Notes: a model not told the origin generated them from the sequence alone. DNA of 64,000 nt from Caulochytrium protostelioides (GCA_003615045.1 ML014131.1:1-64000); one strand, 5' to 3'. Counted from the first letter of the stretch, positions 1-10,915 are shown. A program made the numbers and translations.

Positions 1-283
1 TCATCAGTCGACGGCTCGTCAGTCGACGGCTCATCAGTCGACGGTTCATCAGTCGACGGTTCATCAGTCGACGGCTCATCAGTCGACGGCTCGTCGGTCG
101 ACGGCTCATCGGTCGACGGCTCGTCAATGGACGGCTCATCGGTCGACGGCTCGTCAGTCGACGGCTCGTCAGTTGACGGCTCATCGGTCGACGGCTCATC
201 GGTCGACGGCTCATCGGTCGACGGCTCATCGGTCGACGGCTCATCGGTTGACGGCTCGTCAGTCGACGGCTCATCAGTCGGTG
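1..283. repeat. 15-bp tandem repeat, about 19 copies
   Basis: The unit is TCRTCRGTCGACGGC (R = A or G), with only a few point differences between copies. The period is a multiple of three and stays in frame with the minus-strand secreted-protein CDS, where it encodes PSTDE. One copy differs by reading Ile instead of Thr (near 126). The array continues past the window edge. Confidence 0.95.
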
Positions 284-1025
284 TTGTCGCCGCCCCCGCT
301 GCTAGCGCTTCTAGGCACGTCGAAGTGGCATCGGGGTACAGATTGGTGATTCCTCTTTGAATGGCCTCCCCGAAGAAGGCGATGGCATTCCGGCCCGATC
401 CGAAAGTTGACATCGTCAAGCAGGCCGTTACGTTGAAATCGACCTGCGTAATCGTCCACGCATCAGGGTCATCATCCTGACGGTATTCGGGATTATTCGC
501 AAGGAGATCGTTCGTATTGGTCAGCAGAGACGGGCTGCATGCGCCCACTGAGACCTGCAGTAGCTCCAGCGAATTGTAGAAGTCACGGCTTCGCGATGAC
601 GTCACGTAGTAGCCATAGTTGTCTGGGGCATCGTAAGGCGACGCTGTGCCGGACAGGGACGTATCCGGGAATAGATGGCTTTGACTGGCCACTATGCTTT
701 GGGGGTCGGATACTGCCTCTAGCATGACCGTTCGAACGCGCTCGTCAATATCAGGAAAAGTCGTCAGATCGGTCCATGTCAGGTCATACGGGTTGCCGAT
801 CTTTTTCCAGACATGCATCGGCTTCGCGCGGGGCACAAACATCTTATACGACATTATAAAAGACGGCATGCTGGACGCCTCGCAGTCGGGATTTATATTC
901 GTCCCGTTAAAGATGCCGGGAAACTGCTGCTGGGAGGGTGTCGCCGACGATACCTGCACACCCATGGTGCCGAGTACGACTGCGCTGCCGGCCAGAGCCA
1001 GCAGCGAGAAGCTGCTGCCTGGCAT
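1..1025 (-). CDS. Secreted protein with PSTDE-repeat tail (partial, runs off the left edge)
   Basis: An open minus-strand frame begins with ATG at 1025-1023 and stays open to the window edge, about 341 codons with no stop. The N-terminus is a textbook signal peptide: MPGSSFSLLALAGSAVVLG, then cleavage probably just after VSSA near residue 28. The next roughly 215 residues look like a small folded extracellular domain with four cysteines, possible N-glycosylation sites (FNGT, FNVT), and aromatic stretches such as DNYGYYVTSS. From about residue 247 the protein becomes a Pro-Ser/Thr-Thr-Asp-Glu pentapeptide repeated about 19 times up to the edge. Such acidic Ser/Thr/Pro tails usually act as cell-wall or mucin-like spacers, so a surface or secreted protein is inferred. 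I do not recognise the family. The C-terminus (possibly a GPI or membrane anchor) lies outside the window. Confidence 0.72.
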   Translation of the reverse strand, partial: MPGSSFSLLALAGSAVVLGTMGVQVSSATPSQQQFPGIFNGTNINPDCEASSMPSFIMSYKMFVPRAKPMHVWKKIGNPYDLTWTDLTTFPDIDERVRTVMLEAVSDPQSIVASQSHLFPDTSLSGTASPYDAPDNYGYYVTSSRSRDFYNSLELLQVSVGACSPSLLTNTNDLLANNPEYRQDDDPDAWTITQVDFNVTACLTMSTFGSGRNAIAFFGEAIQRGITNLYPDATSTCLEALAAGAATTPTDEPSTDEPSTDEPSTDEPSTDEPSTDEPSTDEPSTDEPSTDEPSTDEPSIDEPSTDEPSTDEPSTDEPSTDEPSTDEPSTDEPSTDEPSTD

Positions 1026-2957
1026 CGTGATTGCGTGGCTGGACTTGATGGAGTCTCGGTGCAGAAAGCACGTAAAGGTCGGTGGTTGCCGATCGGATCG
1101 ATGGGAGACAGAGTGAGAGTGAGAACAAGGGGTTGTCGCGGAAGCAAAGCAGTGCTTCGTAAGATCAGGCTTGGTGCAATCTGCGCCGATCTGATGTCAT
1201 GAAGCCCGAGCTACAGCACTACGACGCCTATCATATATGATGCTGGACGTCCACTGCCGATTGAGTGGCGCCATGGCGGCCACGGCGGCGAGATCAGATT
1301 GAAGTCAAGCCCAGTCCAACGCTGAATCGCTACTCACCAACACTCACCAAACATGAGACAAGCACGAGCGCTGGGGTTGAATGCTGGTTGGACCCGTTAT
1401 ATCGGGATTTGTAGTATGAGGTGCCGCGTAGCGTCTTAGCCGCGGATGACACGGGGTTCGCGGATCGCGGGTCTGATGACCCTTCGGCGTCCGATCACGT
1501 TTCGTTGTTGCCCGGGATGTCAGAGTGCGATGCCGTGGTCGCGGCGTCGAGTCGGTCGGCATCGACCGGTAAACAAACGTACCCAAGACGACGGCCGCCG
1601 TCACCCTGGCTGGCCACTCGGTCCGGACGGCGGCCCAGAATAAGCGATCCATTACGTTCGACCGAGGGTCGGCATCATCACGAACGAATCCGCGGGAAAT
1701 CAATCCATGACCCGTCGGACACGCAGCCGTATCGACATCCTCCGAGGCTTCACGCGCCTCTGATATACCGATATCATTCCCTTCATCATAAAAATGGTGC
1801 CGTCAAACTCCGCTCGGAACGCACATCAGATAGCACTTTTATCAAAGGCAAAACAGAGCGCAATGGTGAGCCCGCTGTGTCTTGAAAAGGCCGATGATGG
1901 GGTGAGATCATGGCGCATGAGGAACCCTTCCGTTTCCAATATCTAGACAACGCTCCGCTTCACCACCAGCGGAAGCGGATACCATTTCGCGACAACGTGG
2001 CCCCCGGCGGAGGCTGCCGTGGTCGGTGAACGAAACAATTCACCTTTGATGCCCCCACCACGGGTCACAACAGGGGAGAACGGGCATGCCTGGACAGATT
2101 CGAGTGCCGTCATGCGGTTGCTGCGACGCGCTGAGGGCAGCGTAGAACGGTGGAGCTTCCATAATTCAATATCGACGCCGCATGTCAACAATCGATTCGA
2201 TGCCTTTCATGATTAACCGAGCGGTATTTAAGAACAGAGAGCAGTTTGTATCGATATCTAGTTCTAGTATCTAGTAGGATCTCGTTGGATCTAGTAGGGA
2301 TGCGTGGCTCAGCCGATGTGTCGTCGTCTTTCCGTCATGGCGACGTCGCTTGGCAAAGAACCGTATTCCTACTGATATGATCTGAATGAGAGAGACTAGA
2401 TCTGCTCTCAGAGCGAGAAGGTTGATAGGCAAGGTCCAGGAGCTCGCCCCTGGTGAGCGTGTAAGCTTTGGCTCGCCATGTGCTCGTGGTTGAGGTCTAC
2501 CCATGGGGAGAGGTTCGGCTCGGCCGGCTAGTGATCCTCGAGCTCGACAGGAGCGCTCTTGATGTCTCCGGGTGCTTCGGTCCCCGCATCCGCGGCGGGT
2601 CTCCAAGCCCTTTAACTCCTTTAAAGCCGCCTAGCGGCTTTGAGCGATAACGGCTTTGGGGCCTGTTCGGTCTCCCGACGGTCTTCCGGCGACCGATGGC
2701 GCGGCGCCCTGGAGCACGTCTCTCGATGGCAGTCACGGGTGCCCCCTACGCCGAGCCACGCCGGCGGCGGGGTTCACGCCGGGTCGGCCACGCAGACGCA
2801 TGGGCAGCACCCAGCCAGGAGCGAGCCACGGCCCAGAGGCCGTGGGCACAGCGCGGCGGTGGCGTCGCGATCGACAGCGCATGAACGCAGCGCGTGGCAT
2901 ACACGGCCGCGCCTGGGCGATCGCGGTCCACAGGGCCCTCCGACTCCGACTCCGACT

Positions 2958-2992
<35 letters not shown>

Positions 2993-3145
2993 TCCGGCTC
3001 CGGCTCCCATACTCGCTCCTCCGCTGCCCCACTGCCCGCGCAGCCTGCTTCGCCAATCCCTTCTGTTGTGCCGCGGAACGATGCCGTCCTGGGATCGCGC
3101 CGCCGTCCTGGAGGCGTGAGCACGCACCAACGCGAGACCACCCTC
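1026..3145. other. Intergenic region with no convincing gene
   Basis: This stretch separates the start of the secreted-protein gene from the start of the large orphan gene. Open frames here are short and of arbitrary composition. A 39-codon frame at 1911-2030 (+) is open but resembles nothing I know. A perfect 8-bp inverted repeat (AAAGCCGC, loop CTA, GCGGCTTT) lies at 2623-2641. A GACTCC/GACGCC/GGCTCC hexamer run lies near 2937-3007, upstream of the next ATG and in its frame. The region presumably holds both promoters. Confidence 0.5.
2937..3007. repeat. Hexanucleotide low-complexity run
   Basis: Consecutive GACTCC, GACGCC and GGCTCC units. In the frame of the large orphan CDS they would read as Ser-Asp, Ala-Asp and Gly-Ser dipeptides, but no in-frame ATG lies upstream within the contiguous frame. 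The run is therefore either 5' UTR or part of an upstream exon I could not define. Confidence 0.8.
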
Positions 3146-6100
3146 ATGTCGCGCAACGCCGCCGCGCCGCCCAGCGACGATCCGCCCTGGCCGCGGCTGC
3201 GCTCGGCGGCTGATGCCGCCGCCGCCGCAGCGGCCGGGCCACGGCCGCCGAAGCGGCACCGGCCCGCGCCGAGCCCACCGCCCGGAAGCCGCGACGGGTC
3301 CTCGCCGCGGCCCCCCGCGTCGCACGCGGCGTCACCCGCGGCGGCCACGTGCGCGCGCGACGCGGTCGGGTCCGACGCGTGGCTCGCCGAGGCCATGGAC
3401 GCCGCCGTCGCGCGGCACGGGCGCGGCGCGCCGCCGCGGACGGCCCTCTACGACGCGCTGGTCGGCGCCTTCGCCGTGTGGCGCCGCGCCCACGGCGGCC
3501 GCGCCGCGCACCGCCTCCCGCTCGGCGCCCAGCGCGGCATGCTGGCGTTCCCGGCGCTGCCGCCAGACTGGCCCGACGACTGGCGCCAGCTCGGCGTGCG
3601 TGCCGGCCTCGCAGGCGCCGGCTCCGCAGCGGGCGCCACGGTCACGCTGATGGCGCTGGCCGCCGATGTGCTGGCGCCCGCCCTGGTGGCGGTCGTGCCG
3701 CACGCGCCGCGGCGCGGCGGGATGGCGGCGGCGGCGGCGGCGGCGGCGGCTTCCGCGTCCGTGCCGGCGTCGGGAACGATCGCGACGCCCCGAGCGCACC
3801 GGTGGCTTCTACCGTCGATCGATGCCTTTGAGGCGCACTGGGCGTTGTGGACCGCGTCAGCCCCGTCGCCGGTCTTCCGCCGCGCCTCGGACGCTTCCTG
3901 CGATGGACGCCCTAATGCACTGTCGGCGGCGGCAGCAGCGGCCGCCAAGCCAGGCTGGCCGATCGCCGTGGCGCAGTACGTCGCCCGGACGCTGCTCGAC
4001 GCGACACCCGCGGCCGTGCGGACGGATGTCGTGCTGCCGGTGACGCTGTGGACGTTCGTGGCGCCCGCCGTGGCACGCTTTGGAGCGGCGGCGCGGCGTC
4101 CCGACCCGACGCGGCCGCACCAGTCCGCCGCCGACGTCGCGCGGCCCTGGGCCGCCTTCAGCCTTCTCAGCGCGGCGCCCGTCGGCACCCGCGCCTTCGA
4201 GCCCTGCATCGCGCTGCTGGACCACGCATATCGCCACTTGTCGGAACGCGACCGCCTCGTGGCGCTCGTCCAAGCCACGCGCTTCCCGTGCTGGGAAGAC
4301 GCCTCGGCGCTCCCCTCGGCGCTGCCCTCGGCGCTGCCCTCGGCCCCGGCCCAGCCGCTCACGGCCGACCGACCCCAGGCGACGGCCATCGCCCAGCTCG
4401 CTTATCTGGTCCGCCTCGTCGAGCGTGGCTTGGAGATCGCCGCCGGGCAGCTGGCCGCCGACGTCCGCGACGACGCCGATGTGGACCCTCCCGAAAATGC
4501 GCTGGGCCACCTCGAAGGGCACGGCGATCCGACGGCGCCGACGGCGCGCCGGGACCACGACCGCTTGATGGAGGGCCTGATGCGCCTGTGGGAGGCTGCG
4601 CTGCGCCACCGCCACCGCCCACCCTGTGCCTCGACGCTGCATCTCGTGCTCATGCTCGTGGTGCTCGTGGCGCAGCGGACACAGGCGCTGCTGCTGCCGC
4701 TGCTCGCGCGTCTGTTCCACCGCGACGCGGGGATGGACCGACACGTGGCGTCGTGGCTCGTGCCGGTGCTGCCGGACCTGCCGACCGGGCTGGTCGCGGC
4801 GCTCGCGCAGCTGGCGCGTCGTGCGGTCGCCGACGGCCGCGCCGCTTGGTCCGACATCGATGCCGCCTGCCGCTTCCGCCAGTTCGCCGCCGTGCTGCCG
4901 AGCGACCCCGACAGCGACGCCCTCGCGGCCTATGTGCGGGCCCAGATCGCGTCGACGCGCCGGTCGGACACCCTGTCGGCGGACCTCGTGGCCCGGCTGC
5001 GGTTCCAGTGGGCGTGGGTCCGCGACGGCGTGCTGCCCGTCGTGTGGGCCGCGTGGACGGGCACCGGCGCGTGGGATCCGGCCTTGCGGGATGCGCCGCG
5101 CGTCGTCGACGTCGTCCGCTTCATGACCTTGCTGAAGCAGGCGCACCCCGCCGTCGACGCATGGCTGGTCCAGCGGCAGCACCCGCCGCGCTCGTCGTCG
5201 TCGTCGTCATCGCCATCGCCGCGCCCGGGTCGACCCGAGGTCCATGGTATGGCAGGCGCGGAGATCGGAGATCTGGAGGGCGACACGCGGCGCGCCATCA
5301 CGGCCGCCCGTTCGGACCCGGCTGCGGCTGCGGCTGCGGCTCCGGCACTGACGTTGGCGGTAGTGGGTGACGACACGACGGCGGCATGGATCGATCAGCT
5401 GGAGACTGACCTTGCCCATGTCCAGACGCAGCTCCAGAGCCTCTGCGAGGCTGTGACGTTGGCGACGGCCAACCACCGCACCACGCAGGGCGACTATGGC
5501 GCTCAACAGCTACCAGGCCACGTGATGCGGCTTCGGCAGGCCTGCGAGACGCTGTGGCGTCGTCCGCCGCGCACCGGGTTCTCAGTGTCCCCACCCGCGT
5601 CTCCCGCGTCGCCCGCGTCTCCCAGGCCGTCGTCGATGCCGCCGCCCGACCCCCCTTCGGACCGGTCCCCATGGCGCCACTCTGTGCTGCGGACCGCGAC
5701 GACCCATCCGGCCGCCCGCCACGCATTCCATCGCTGTGCGGTCACGTGCCTGGACGCCGTCCATCTGCTGCTCCATACCACCCGGATCGCGTCGTTGCCG
5801 CCGCCGGTGCCCTCGCCCCGGCCCCCGCCTCGGCCGCCGCCATGCGACGACTCTGCCGGAGCCACGACGACGACTGCGGCATTAGGGCCCGCGGGCACGA
5901 TGCATCTGAGGGCAACCGAGGCCGTGCTGCGCACGATCACGGACCACTCGTGGCTGCTCGGCGCCGTGCTGGCGGTCGTGGCGGCGTGGCTGGACCCGGC
6001 CGCGGCGGCGTCTGCCTCGGCTCGCGGCGGGAATGCCGGGCTCGACCCAGCCCACGAGACGACGCTGGGCGTGGTGTTCGCCGCCGCCTGCGCGTGGGCC

Positions 6101-9100
6101 GACCGCCACGATCTGGCGGACACGGGACGCCACCGCCAACTCGATGGGCTCCTGCGCTCGCTGCTCGTCGATGCAGCGTCTCCCGAGCGGACCGCGCGGA
6201 TGGTTGAGGCCTGCCTGGCCACCGAGAGGCTCTTTGCGTCCGACGACCCCGACGACCCCGACGGCGGCGACGGTGACGGCATGCACGAAGGATTCATGTG
6301 GGGCGCGGACCCGCGGTCGCGTCGTCGCTTTGCCATGCTGGAGGACTGGGTCCGCTTCCAGGATGTGGCAGATGGCGCCGCAGGGGCGGAGGACGACGCC
6401 GACGACGTCGACGACGACGGCGGCCGCGGCGGCGGCGGCGACCAGCCCTCCCTGGGATGGTCGGCATCGGCATCGTCGTTCGCTCGGCCGGTTGGCCCGC
6501 GGCGGGTCGTCTCGCCGGCTCTCCTGGCGCTTCTTTCGTCATCGGAGGGGGCGTCGGCGGATCCGTGGCGTCTTGCGGTGCGTGACGCTGGGTCACCTCC
6601 GACAGCAGCGCTGCACTGGGTCGCGTGGTGTGCGTCGCTACCGCGCCGCGGCTGGGACAGCTCGACCTATGCGGACCTGATCCACCGCTCCCTCTACCAA
6701 ACGCTGGCCGCGTGGACCCCGGAGACAGATGATCCTGGTGCTCACGATTATGAGCGCGGGCACGACCATCCCTCGTGGGTCGATGCCGATACCGACCATC
6801 ACCGCTACGTCAGGGTGTCGCGGCTGCTCGACGCTCTGGCCCCGACGCTGGCGGATGCGGGATACTTGGCCGATCCACAGTGGCCTTCCTCGCTCTCTGG
6901 TACCGCATCAGCATCGGCATCGGCATCGGGGCTGGCCGTTGGCCCCGGTGATCCGATGCAACAAGCCTGGCACTTGGCGGCTTGGAGACAGGCCCTCGCA
7001 TCGTGGCTGGCGGCGGTGCTTCCCGCCAGTTGCTGCGGCCCGGACGATCTGCGAACGCTCCAGCAGCGATGGTGGCGCCATCTCGACACAGCTCACCGCA
7101 CATCGCCGGCGCGATGGATGTGTCTCGCGGCCCAACATGCCGTCCTCTTTCTTTTGCCGACACCGTTTCCCGCGCCGTCGATGGGCTCGCTAGGGAGATT
7201 CGCCAACGAGCCTCGGCATGCGGATACGACCACTGCTACTGCTGATGCTGTTGATGTCGACGCGGATGGAGCGGCGCTACGAATGAACGCCCCGACGCGG
7301 GCGCTCATCGGCGCCGCCGAGGACTTGGTCGTCCGGCTCCTGTACGTGACGCCGCGGCCGAGTCGACTGCGTCCCATCGTGCGCCAACTCTGGCAGACGC
7401 TCCAGATCCACCTGCGCCTGCCCTGCGCGCGCCTGCCCTCTCTCGCCACATCGACAGGGGCTCCGGCGGTGGGCCCCGAGCTGGCAGCCGAGACCACCGG
7501 TGCCGCCACTGGCACCGCTAAGGTTACCCCAGGGTGCTGTTGGGCTGAACAGCTCCGCCAGACTGCGCCGCATCTGACCGCCACCGTCGCGATCATGGCG
7601 GCCGCCGCCGCACGGGATAGCTCGACGGCGGCCGAGGCTTCACGCCATCCGCCCGCTGACGCCATGCGGCGGCCGTCGCCGACCACGGCCCGGTTCCCGT
7701 ACGTGCTGCCGTTCTGTCCGCAGTGCCGTCCCCGCGACCAGTGGGATGTCGTCCAGACGTACTGCCACCTGCTGATGCTTCCGGACGCTCGGCTCGCGCC
7801 GACGCTGCGCCACATCGTAGCGGCGCGGGCAGACCGCGGTGAGAGCGGTAGCGGCGACGACGACGATGGCGATAGCTGTGGCGACGCACGCGACGCGTGC
7901 CCGGTGATCGGGCACCTGGTGATGCACACAGCGCGTTTGGTGGCGTGGGACGGGCGGCTCTGGGGCTGCCTGATGGCGACGGCAGACGGCGGCGGTGTGT
8001 TCGGGGCGCAACGCTCGCCCGTGACCGCTGGTCTCGGGTGGATGCACGAGGCCTGCCCGGCGACGCGGGCCCACCACCGCTTGCACACGCTGATCTTGCG
8101 GCACCGGGACGTCGCGCGGGTGCTGGCGGCGGCGCCCCGCGCTTCTCGCCGCCGCCTTCTCGCCCATCTTCTCGCTCGGTTTGATCCGCAGCGCCTGCGG
8201 CGTGATCACGATCGCGGAGGCGACAGCACCAGGAGCCGCGGCATCGGCATCGCGTCGGAGACGGCTCCGCGCGCCGTGCTGGACCAAGCCCTGTGCCTGC
8301 TGCTCGTCCTCGACACAAACGCGCCGCTCGCGCGGATCGAGACGCCCGGTTCTCGCTCACGCGGCAACGACGACCACCACGTCGAGACAGACGGCGCTTC
8401 GGCGGCTGCCTCCGCGTCGGGCGACGGTGCAGGTGTCGGTGAGGAGGCCCCCGCCGACGTCGAGGCGACGGTGCGCGGATTGATCGGTTTGCAGCTGCTC
8501 TGTGCGGTGCAGCGGGAGACAGCGGTCGCCTCGACCGCCGAGCGCCTGGCGTCGCCGCCGCTTCCTTCGGACCCGCTCGTCGCGAGGCTGCGGCATCGGC
8601 TCCAGCAGGCCTGGCGTCAGGCAATCCCCGCGGACGCATGCTCGCTTCCGGAAGCCGTGGCGGCGATGGCGGCGACCCCGATGATGCCGTCCTCCCCGCC
8701 CTCGTCGTCCGACAGCAGGGACGACCCGGCCACGGCGTCGCTCCCGCCCTTGACCCTGCGTCTGCCGTATCCTTTCCTCTGCTGGTTGCTGGATGAACCT
8801 GGCATGCGATCCACCGCGCCCCTGAGCATGGCTGCCGCGCGGCAACAGGCCCACGGACGCCGGTTGCTGGACCGGCTGCGGCAGCGCCTGGCCGTGGCCG
8901 ACCCGCTCCTGGATCAGACGGTGCGATGGGATCTGGCCATGTCCGCGCCGGTCCCTGGCGCCAGCGCTGTCTCGGCATCGGTGTCGCCCACAGCAGCGCC
9001 CGCGACTGCGCCGGCATCGGGCGGGCCCGGTCTGCTGAACCTGGACGTGGGCCTGACCTCGCCGGCATGGGGACCTATGACCCTCCTCCGGCTGGTGGAC

Positions 9101-9133
9101 CGCTTTCTGGCCCTTCGCTCCTACTCGGCATGA
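3146..9133 (+). CDS. Very large unrecognised alpha-helical protein (1,995 aa)
   Basis: A single uninterrupted frame of 1,995 codons runs from the first in-frame ATG (MSRNAAAPPSDD) to the stop at 9133. The frame is also open upstream to about 2894, but without an ATG. The protein is rich in Ala, Arg, Asp and Leu and looks mostly helical. Low-complexity linkers interrupt it: polyalanine near residue 195, polyserine near 690, Asp-rich stretches near 1090, and Ser-Ala repeats near 1255. Tryptophan-containing helices recur between linkers (for example WLVPVLPDLPTGLVAALAQL). I see no transmembrane segment, signal peptide or catalytic motif. A CPQC pair occurs near residue 1525, without a clear zinc-finger partner. 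The organisation suggests a scaffold of HEAT-like helices such as large Mediator, Integrator or nucleoporin subunits have, but no family signature is visible. Coding status rests on frame length and protein-like composition. Confidence 0.7.
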   Translation: MSRNAAAPPSDDPPWPRLRSAADAAAAAAAGPRPPKRHRPAPSPPPGSRDGSSPRPPASHAASPAAATCARDAVGSDAWLAEAMDAAVARHGRGAPPRTALYDALVGAFAVWRRAHGGRAAHRLPLGAQRGMLAFPALPPDWPDDWRQLGVRAGLAGAGSAAGATVTLMALAADVLAPALVAVVPHAPRRGGMAAAAAAAAASASVPASGTIATPRAHRWLLPSIDAFEAHWALWTASAPSPVFRRASDASCDGRPNALSAAAAAAAKPGWPIAVAQYVARTLLDATPAAVRTDVVLPVTLWTFVAPAVARFGAAARRPDPTRPHQSAADVARPWAAFSLLSAAPVGTRAFEPCIALLDHAYRHLSERDRLVALVQATRFPCWEDASALPSALPSALPSAPAQPLTADRPQATAIAQLAYLVRLVERGLEIAAGQLAADVRDDADVDPPENALGHLEGHGDPTAPTARRDHDRLMEGLMRLWEAALRHRHRPPCASTLHLVLMLVVLVAQRTQALLLPLLARLFHRDAGMDRHVASWLVPVLPDLPTGLVAALAQLARRAVADGRAAWSDIDAACRFRQFAAVLPSDPDSDALAAYVRAQIASTRRSDTLSADLVARLRFQWAWVRDGVLPVVWAAWTGTGAWDPALRDAPRVVDVVRFMTLLKQAHPAVDAWLVQRQHPPRSSSSSSSPSPRPGRPEVHGMAGAEIGDLEGDTRRAITAARSDPAAAAAAAPALTLAVVGDDTTAAWIDQLETDLAHVQTQLQSLCEAVTLATANHRTTQGDYGAQQLPGHVMRLRQACETLWRRPPRTGFSVSPPASPASPASPRPSSMPPPDPPSDRSPWRHSVLRTATTHPAARHAFHRCAVTCLDAVHLLLHTTRIASLPPPVPSPRPPPRPPPCDDSAGATTTTAALGPAGTMHLRATEAVLRTITDHSWLLGAVLAVVAAWLDPAAAASASARGGNAGLDPAHETTLGVVFAAACAWADRHDLADTGRHRQLDGLLRSLLVDAASPERTARMVEACLATERLFASDDPDDPDGGDGDGMHEGFMWGADPRSRRRFAMLEDWVRFQDVADGAAGAEDDADDVDDDGGRGGGGDQPSLGWSASASSFARPVGPRRVVSPALLALLSSSEGASADPWRLAVRDAGSPPTAALHWVAWCASLPRRGWDSSTYADLIHRSLYQTLAAWTPETDDPGAHDYERGHDHPSWVDADTDHHRYVRVSRLLDALAPTLADAGYLADPQWPSSLSGTASASASASGLAVGPGDPMQQAWHLAAWRQALASWLAAVLPASCCGPDDLRTLQQRWWRHLDTAHRTSPARWMCLAAQHAVLFLLPTPFPAPSMGSLGRFANEPRHADTTTATADAVDVDADGAALRMNAPTRALIGAAEDLVVRLLYVTPRPSRLRPIVRQLWQTLQIHLRLPCARLPSLATSTGAPAVGPELAAETTGAATGTAKVTPGCCWAEQLRQTAPHLTATVAIMAAAAARDSSTAAEASRHPPADAMRRPSPTTARFPYVLPFCPQCRPRDQWDVVQTYCHLLMLPDARLAPTLRHIVAARADRGESGSGDDDDGDSCGDARDACPVIGHLVMHTARLVAWDGRLWGCLMATADGGGVFGAQRSPVTAGLGWMHEACPATRAHHRLHTLILRHRDVARVLAAAPRASRRRLLAHLLARFDPQRLRRDHDRGGDSTRSRGIGIASETAPRAVLDQALCLLLVLDTNAPLARIETPGSRSRGNDDHHVETDGASAAASASGDGAGVGEEAPADVEATVRGLIGLQLLCAVQRETAVASTAERLASPPLPSDPLVARLRHRLQQAWRQAIPADACSLPEAVAAMAATPMMPSSPPSSSDSRDDPATASLPPLTLRLPYPFLCWLLDEPGMRSTAPLSMAAARQQAHGRRLLDRLRQRLAVADPLLDQTVRWDLAMSAPVPGASAVSASVSPTAAPATAPASGGPGLLNLDVGLTSPAWGPMTLLRLVDRFLALRSYSA

Positions 9134-10915
9134 GCACGCGCCCCATGGGGGTGCGTGCACGGGGTATCGTCCGTCATGAACAGAGCCCTTGCAAAGTTAC
9201 AAGGTTCCCCTTCGTTCCCATCATAGACGTCATATTGGCCCCTTCCTCATCGCTTGGCCCTATTTAAATGCATCGCATCGTGATGGCCGGGTCAAGAGAG
9301 AGCCCGTGACATTGACCATATCGCGGTCGGTCGTTCGGAAGGGAGACAGGCAGAAGACAATGGCATCGGATGAAAAGTGTCCCAGACCGGCCGAAGCCGG
9401 TCCAGGGCGATGGGTTTATCAGCATCGAAGCACGCGTGAACGTGAAAACTCCTATGACTGACGTGCAAATGTTCGAATGTCTCGTCATTTGCCAGTTGTC
9501 TCTGCTCTCTGCTCTCTGCCCGATGCCGCCAAATGGCGACGGGATCAACCGATGCAAGCGAGACGCATCGCGTGGATCGCCGCTAGCTGTCCAAGGTCGT
9601 GGTTGCCAGCCCTGCTCAAAGCGTCAACAGTTGACGCCGCTTCCGCCGTCCGGTGCGGTGCGGTCCGGTGCGGTGGGCGCGTATGCCGCAGGACAGCCGT
9701 CGTGCAGCACGCGACGCCACGTGACAGCGGAAAGGGCGTGCGCGAAGACGCTTGTCAGTAGGGATGGGCACGTGGCCCTCGAAAAGCGAGCGGATGCGAA
9801 TGCGGGCCAGGGTCGTGTCGCGACGCCGCGCCGACCCAGAATAGGGGCCTCGTCAACGCCGCAACTGCGACCAGGGCTGAGGGTGGCCTCGTTGCGCCCC
9901 GGCGAGACGAGCCGCATCCAGCACACGACGCGCTGGCGACAGCCAGCGTCCTCGCTCAATACCGTCGACTGGACGAGAAAACGGTGGACGTCTGCCATGG
10001 AACCGACGTCAACAGGCATCGCGCGGCATCCGGCGCCCGCTTTATATAGCCGGCCGAGAGGTCGACGCGCGGAGACCACCAGGCTGGGAACTCCGCCGCC
10101 GACCCGGCGGGGCCGGCGGGGCGACGTGGCGCAGCGGCCGCACCGAGTGGCTGAGCCTGGCTGGCGAGCGGCGGATGGACGCGTCCACTGCAGCCCGCTC
10201 GCGCGTATGCGTCGGAGTTGGCGCCGGACCGGCAGGCTGGCTGCGCGTCGCTGTCGCGGCCCGTAGCCGCGACCTCTCGACCCGATACCACCCGATCGCC
10301 GATGACGCGGACGGAGAGAGACAGGGCGACAAGCGACCACGTGGCGTCGGCAAGCCGGCAGGGCCGCGTGGCTGAGCTCCCGGCTCGCGTGGCATCCGGT
10401 GGCGCAGCAGAAGGGGTCTCGGGCGGCGGGCGGCTCCGCCGCACTCAGCGGTGTCATTCCTCCTGGTCCAGGCTCCTCCGATCCCTCCGATCCCTTCAAG
10501 ATCATCTCTCAAAGACGGAGAAGCATTGATGGACAATGCTTGAGGAGCGTGCGAGCCGACCGATCGATAGACTCCGGCGAAGCTCAAACGTGGTTGATGG
10601 TTGACGGGCGGAGGGCGAAGGGCGTCAGCGTGGCTTCAGCAACCGTCCCCGTCCGTGATCTCGCCGCGCCTGGCCTCGTCTCGACTCATCTCGACTCATC
10701 TCGCCTCGCCTCGCCATTGCCCAACCTTCGCCCGCTTGACCCGCTTCCGCTGGCACTTGCGCTTGCGCTCACGCAGTGACTATCTCGCCCATCGGCACGC
10801 AGCGTGGTCTGATCCGCCGATCGCCAGGGTCCGGCGCCGGAACGCGCGGCACGTGCGCGCCATCTGGACGACTGAGGGATCGCGGCCCACGCGCCGGTCG
10901 AGAGGACCACACACC
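9134..10915. other. Intergenic region upstream of ATG12
   Basis: No convincing gene is seen on either strand. A good TATA-like box (CTATATAAA, read on the minus strand) lies at about 10041-10049. A short minus-strand ATG frame starts about 20 bp beyond it, but its product is not recognisable. A run of CTCG/CTCATCTCGA-type short repeats lies at about 10655-10720. The right end should contain the ATG12 promoter. Confidence 0.45.

Noticed and set aside
3857-5182. Long minus-strand frames inside the large orphan gene, also at 7593-9068
   Set aside because: They are Arg/Pro/Gly-rich and overlap each other in several frames. The plus frame is far longer and has more protein-like composition.
10041-10050. 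TATA box driving a minus-strand gene
   Set aside because: The box is good, but the frames to its left have no recognisable product and I could not build a credible spliced gene, so it is noted only in the intergenic entry.
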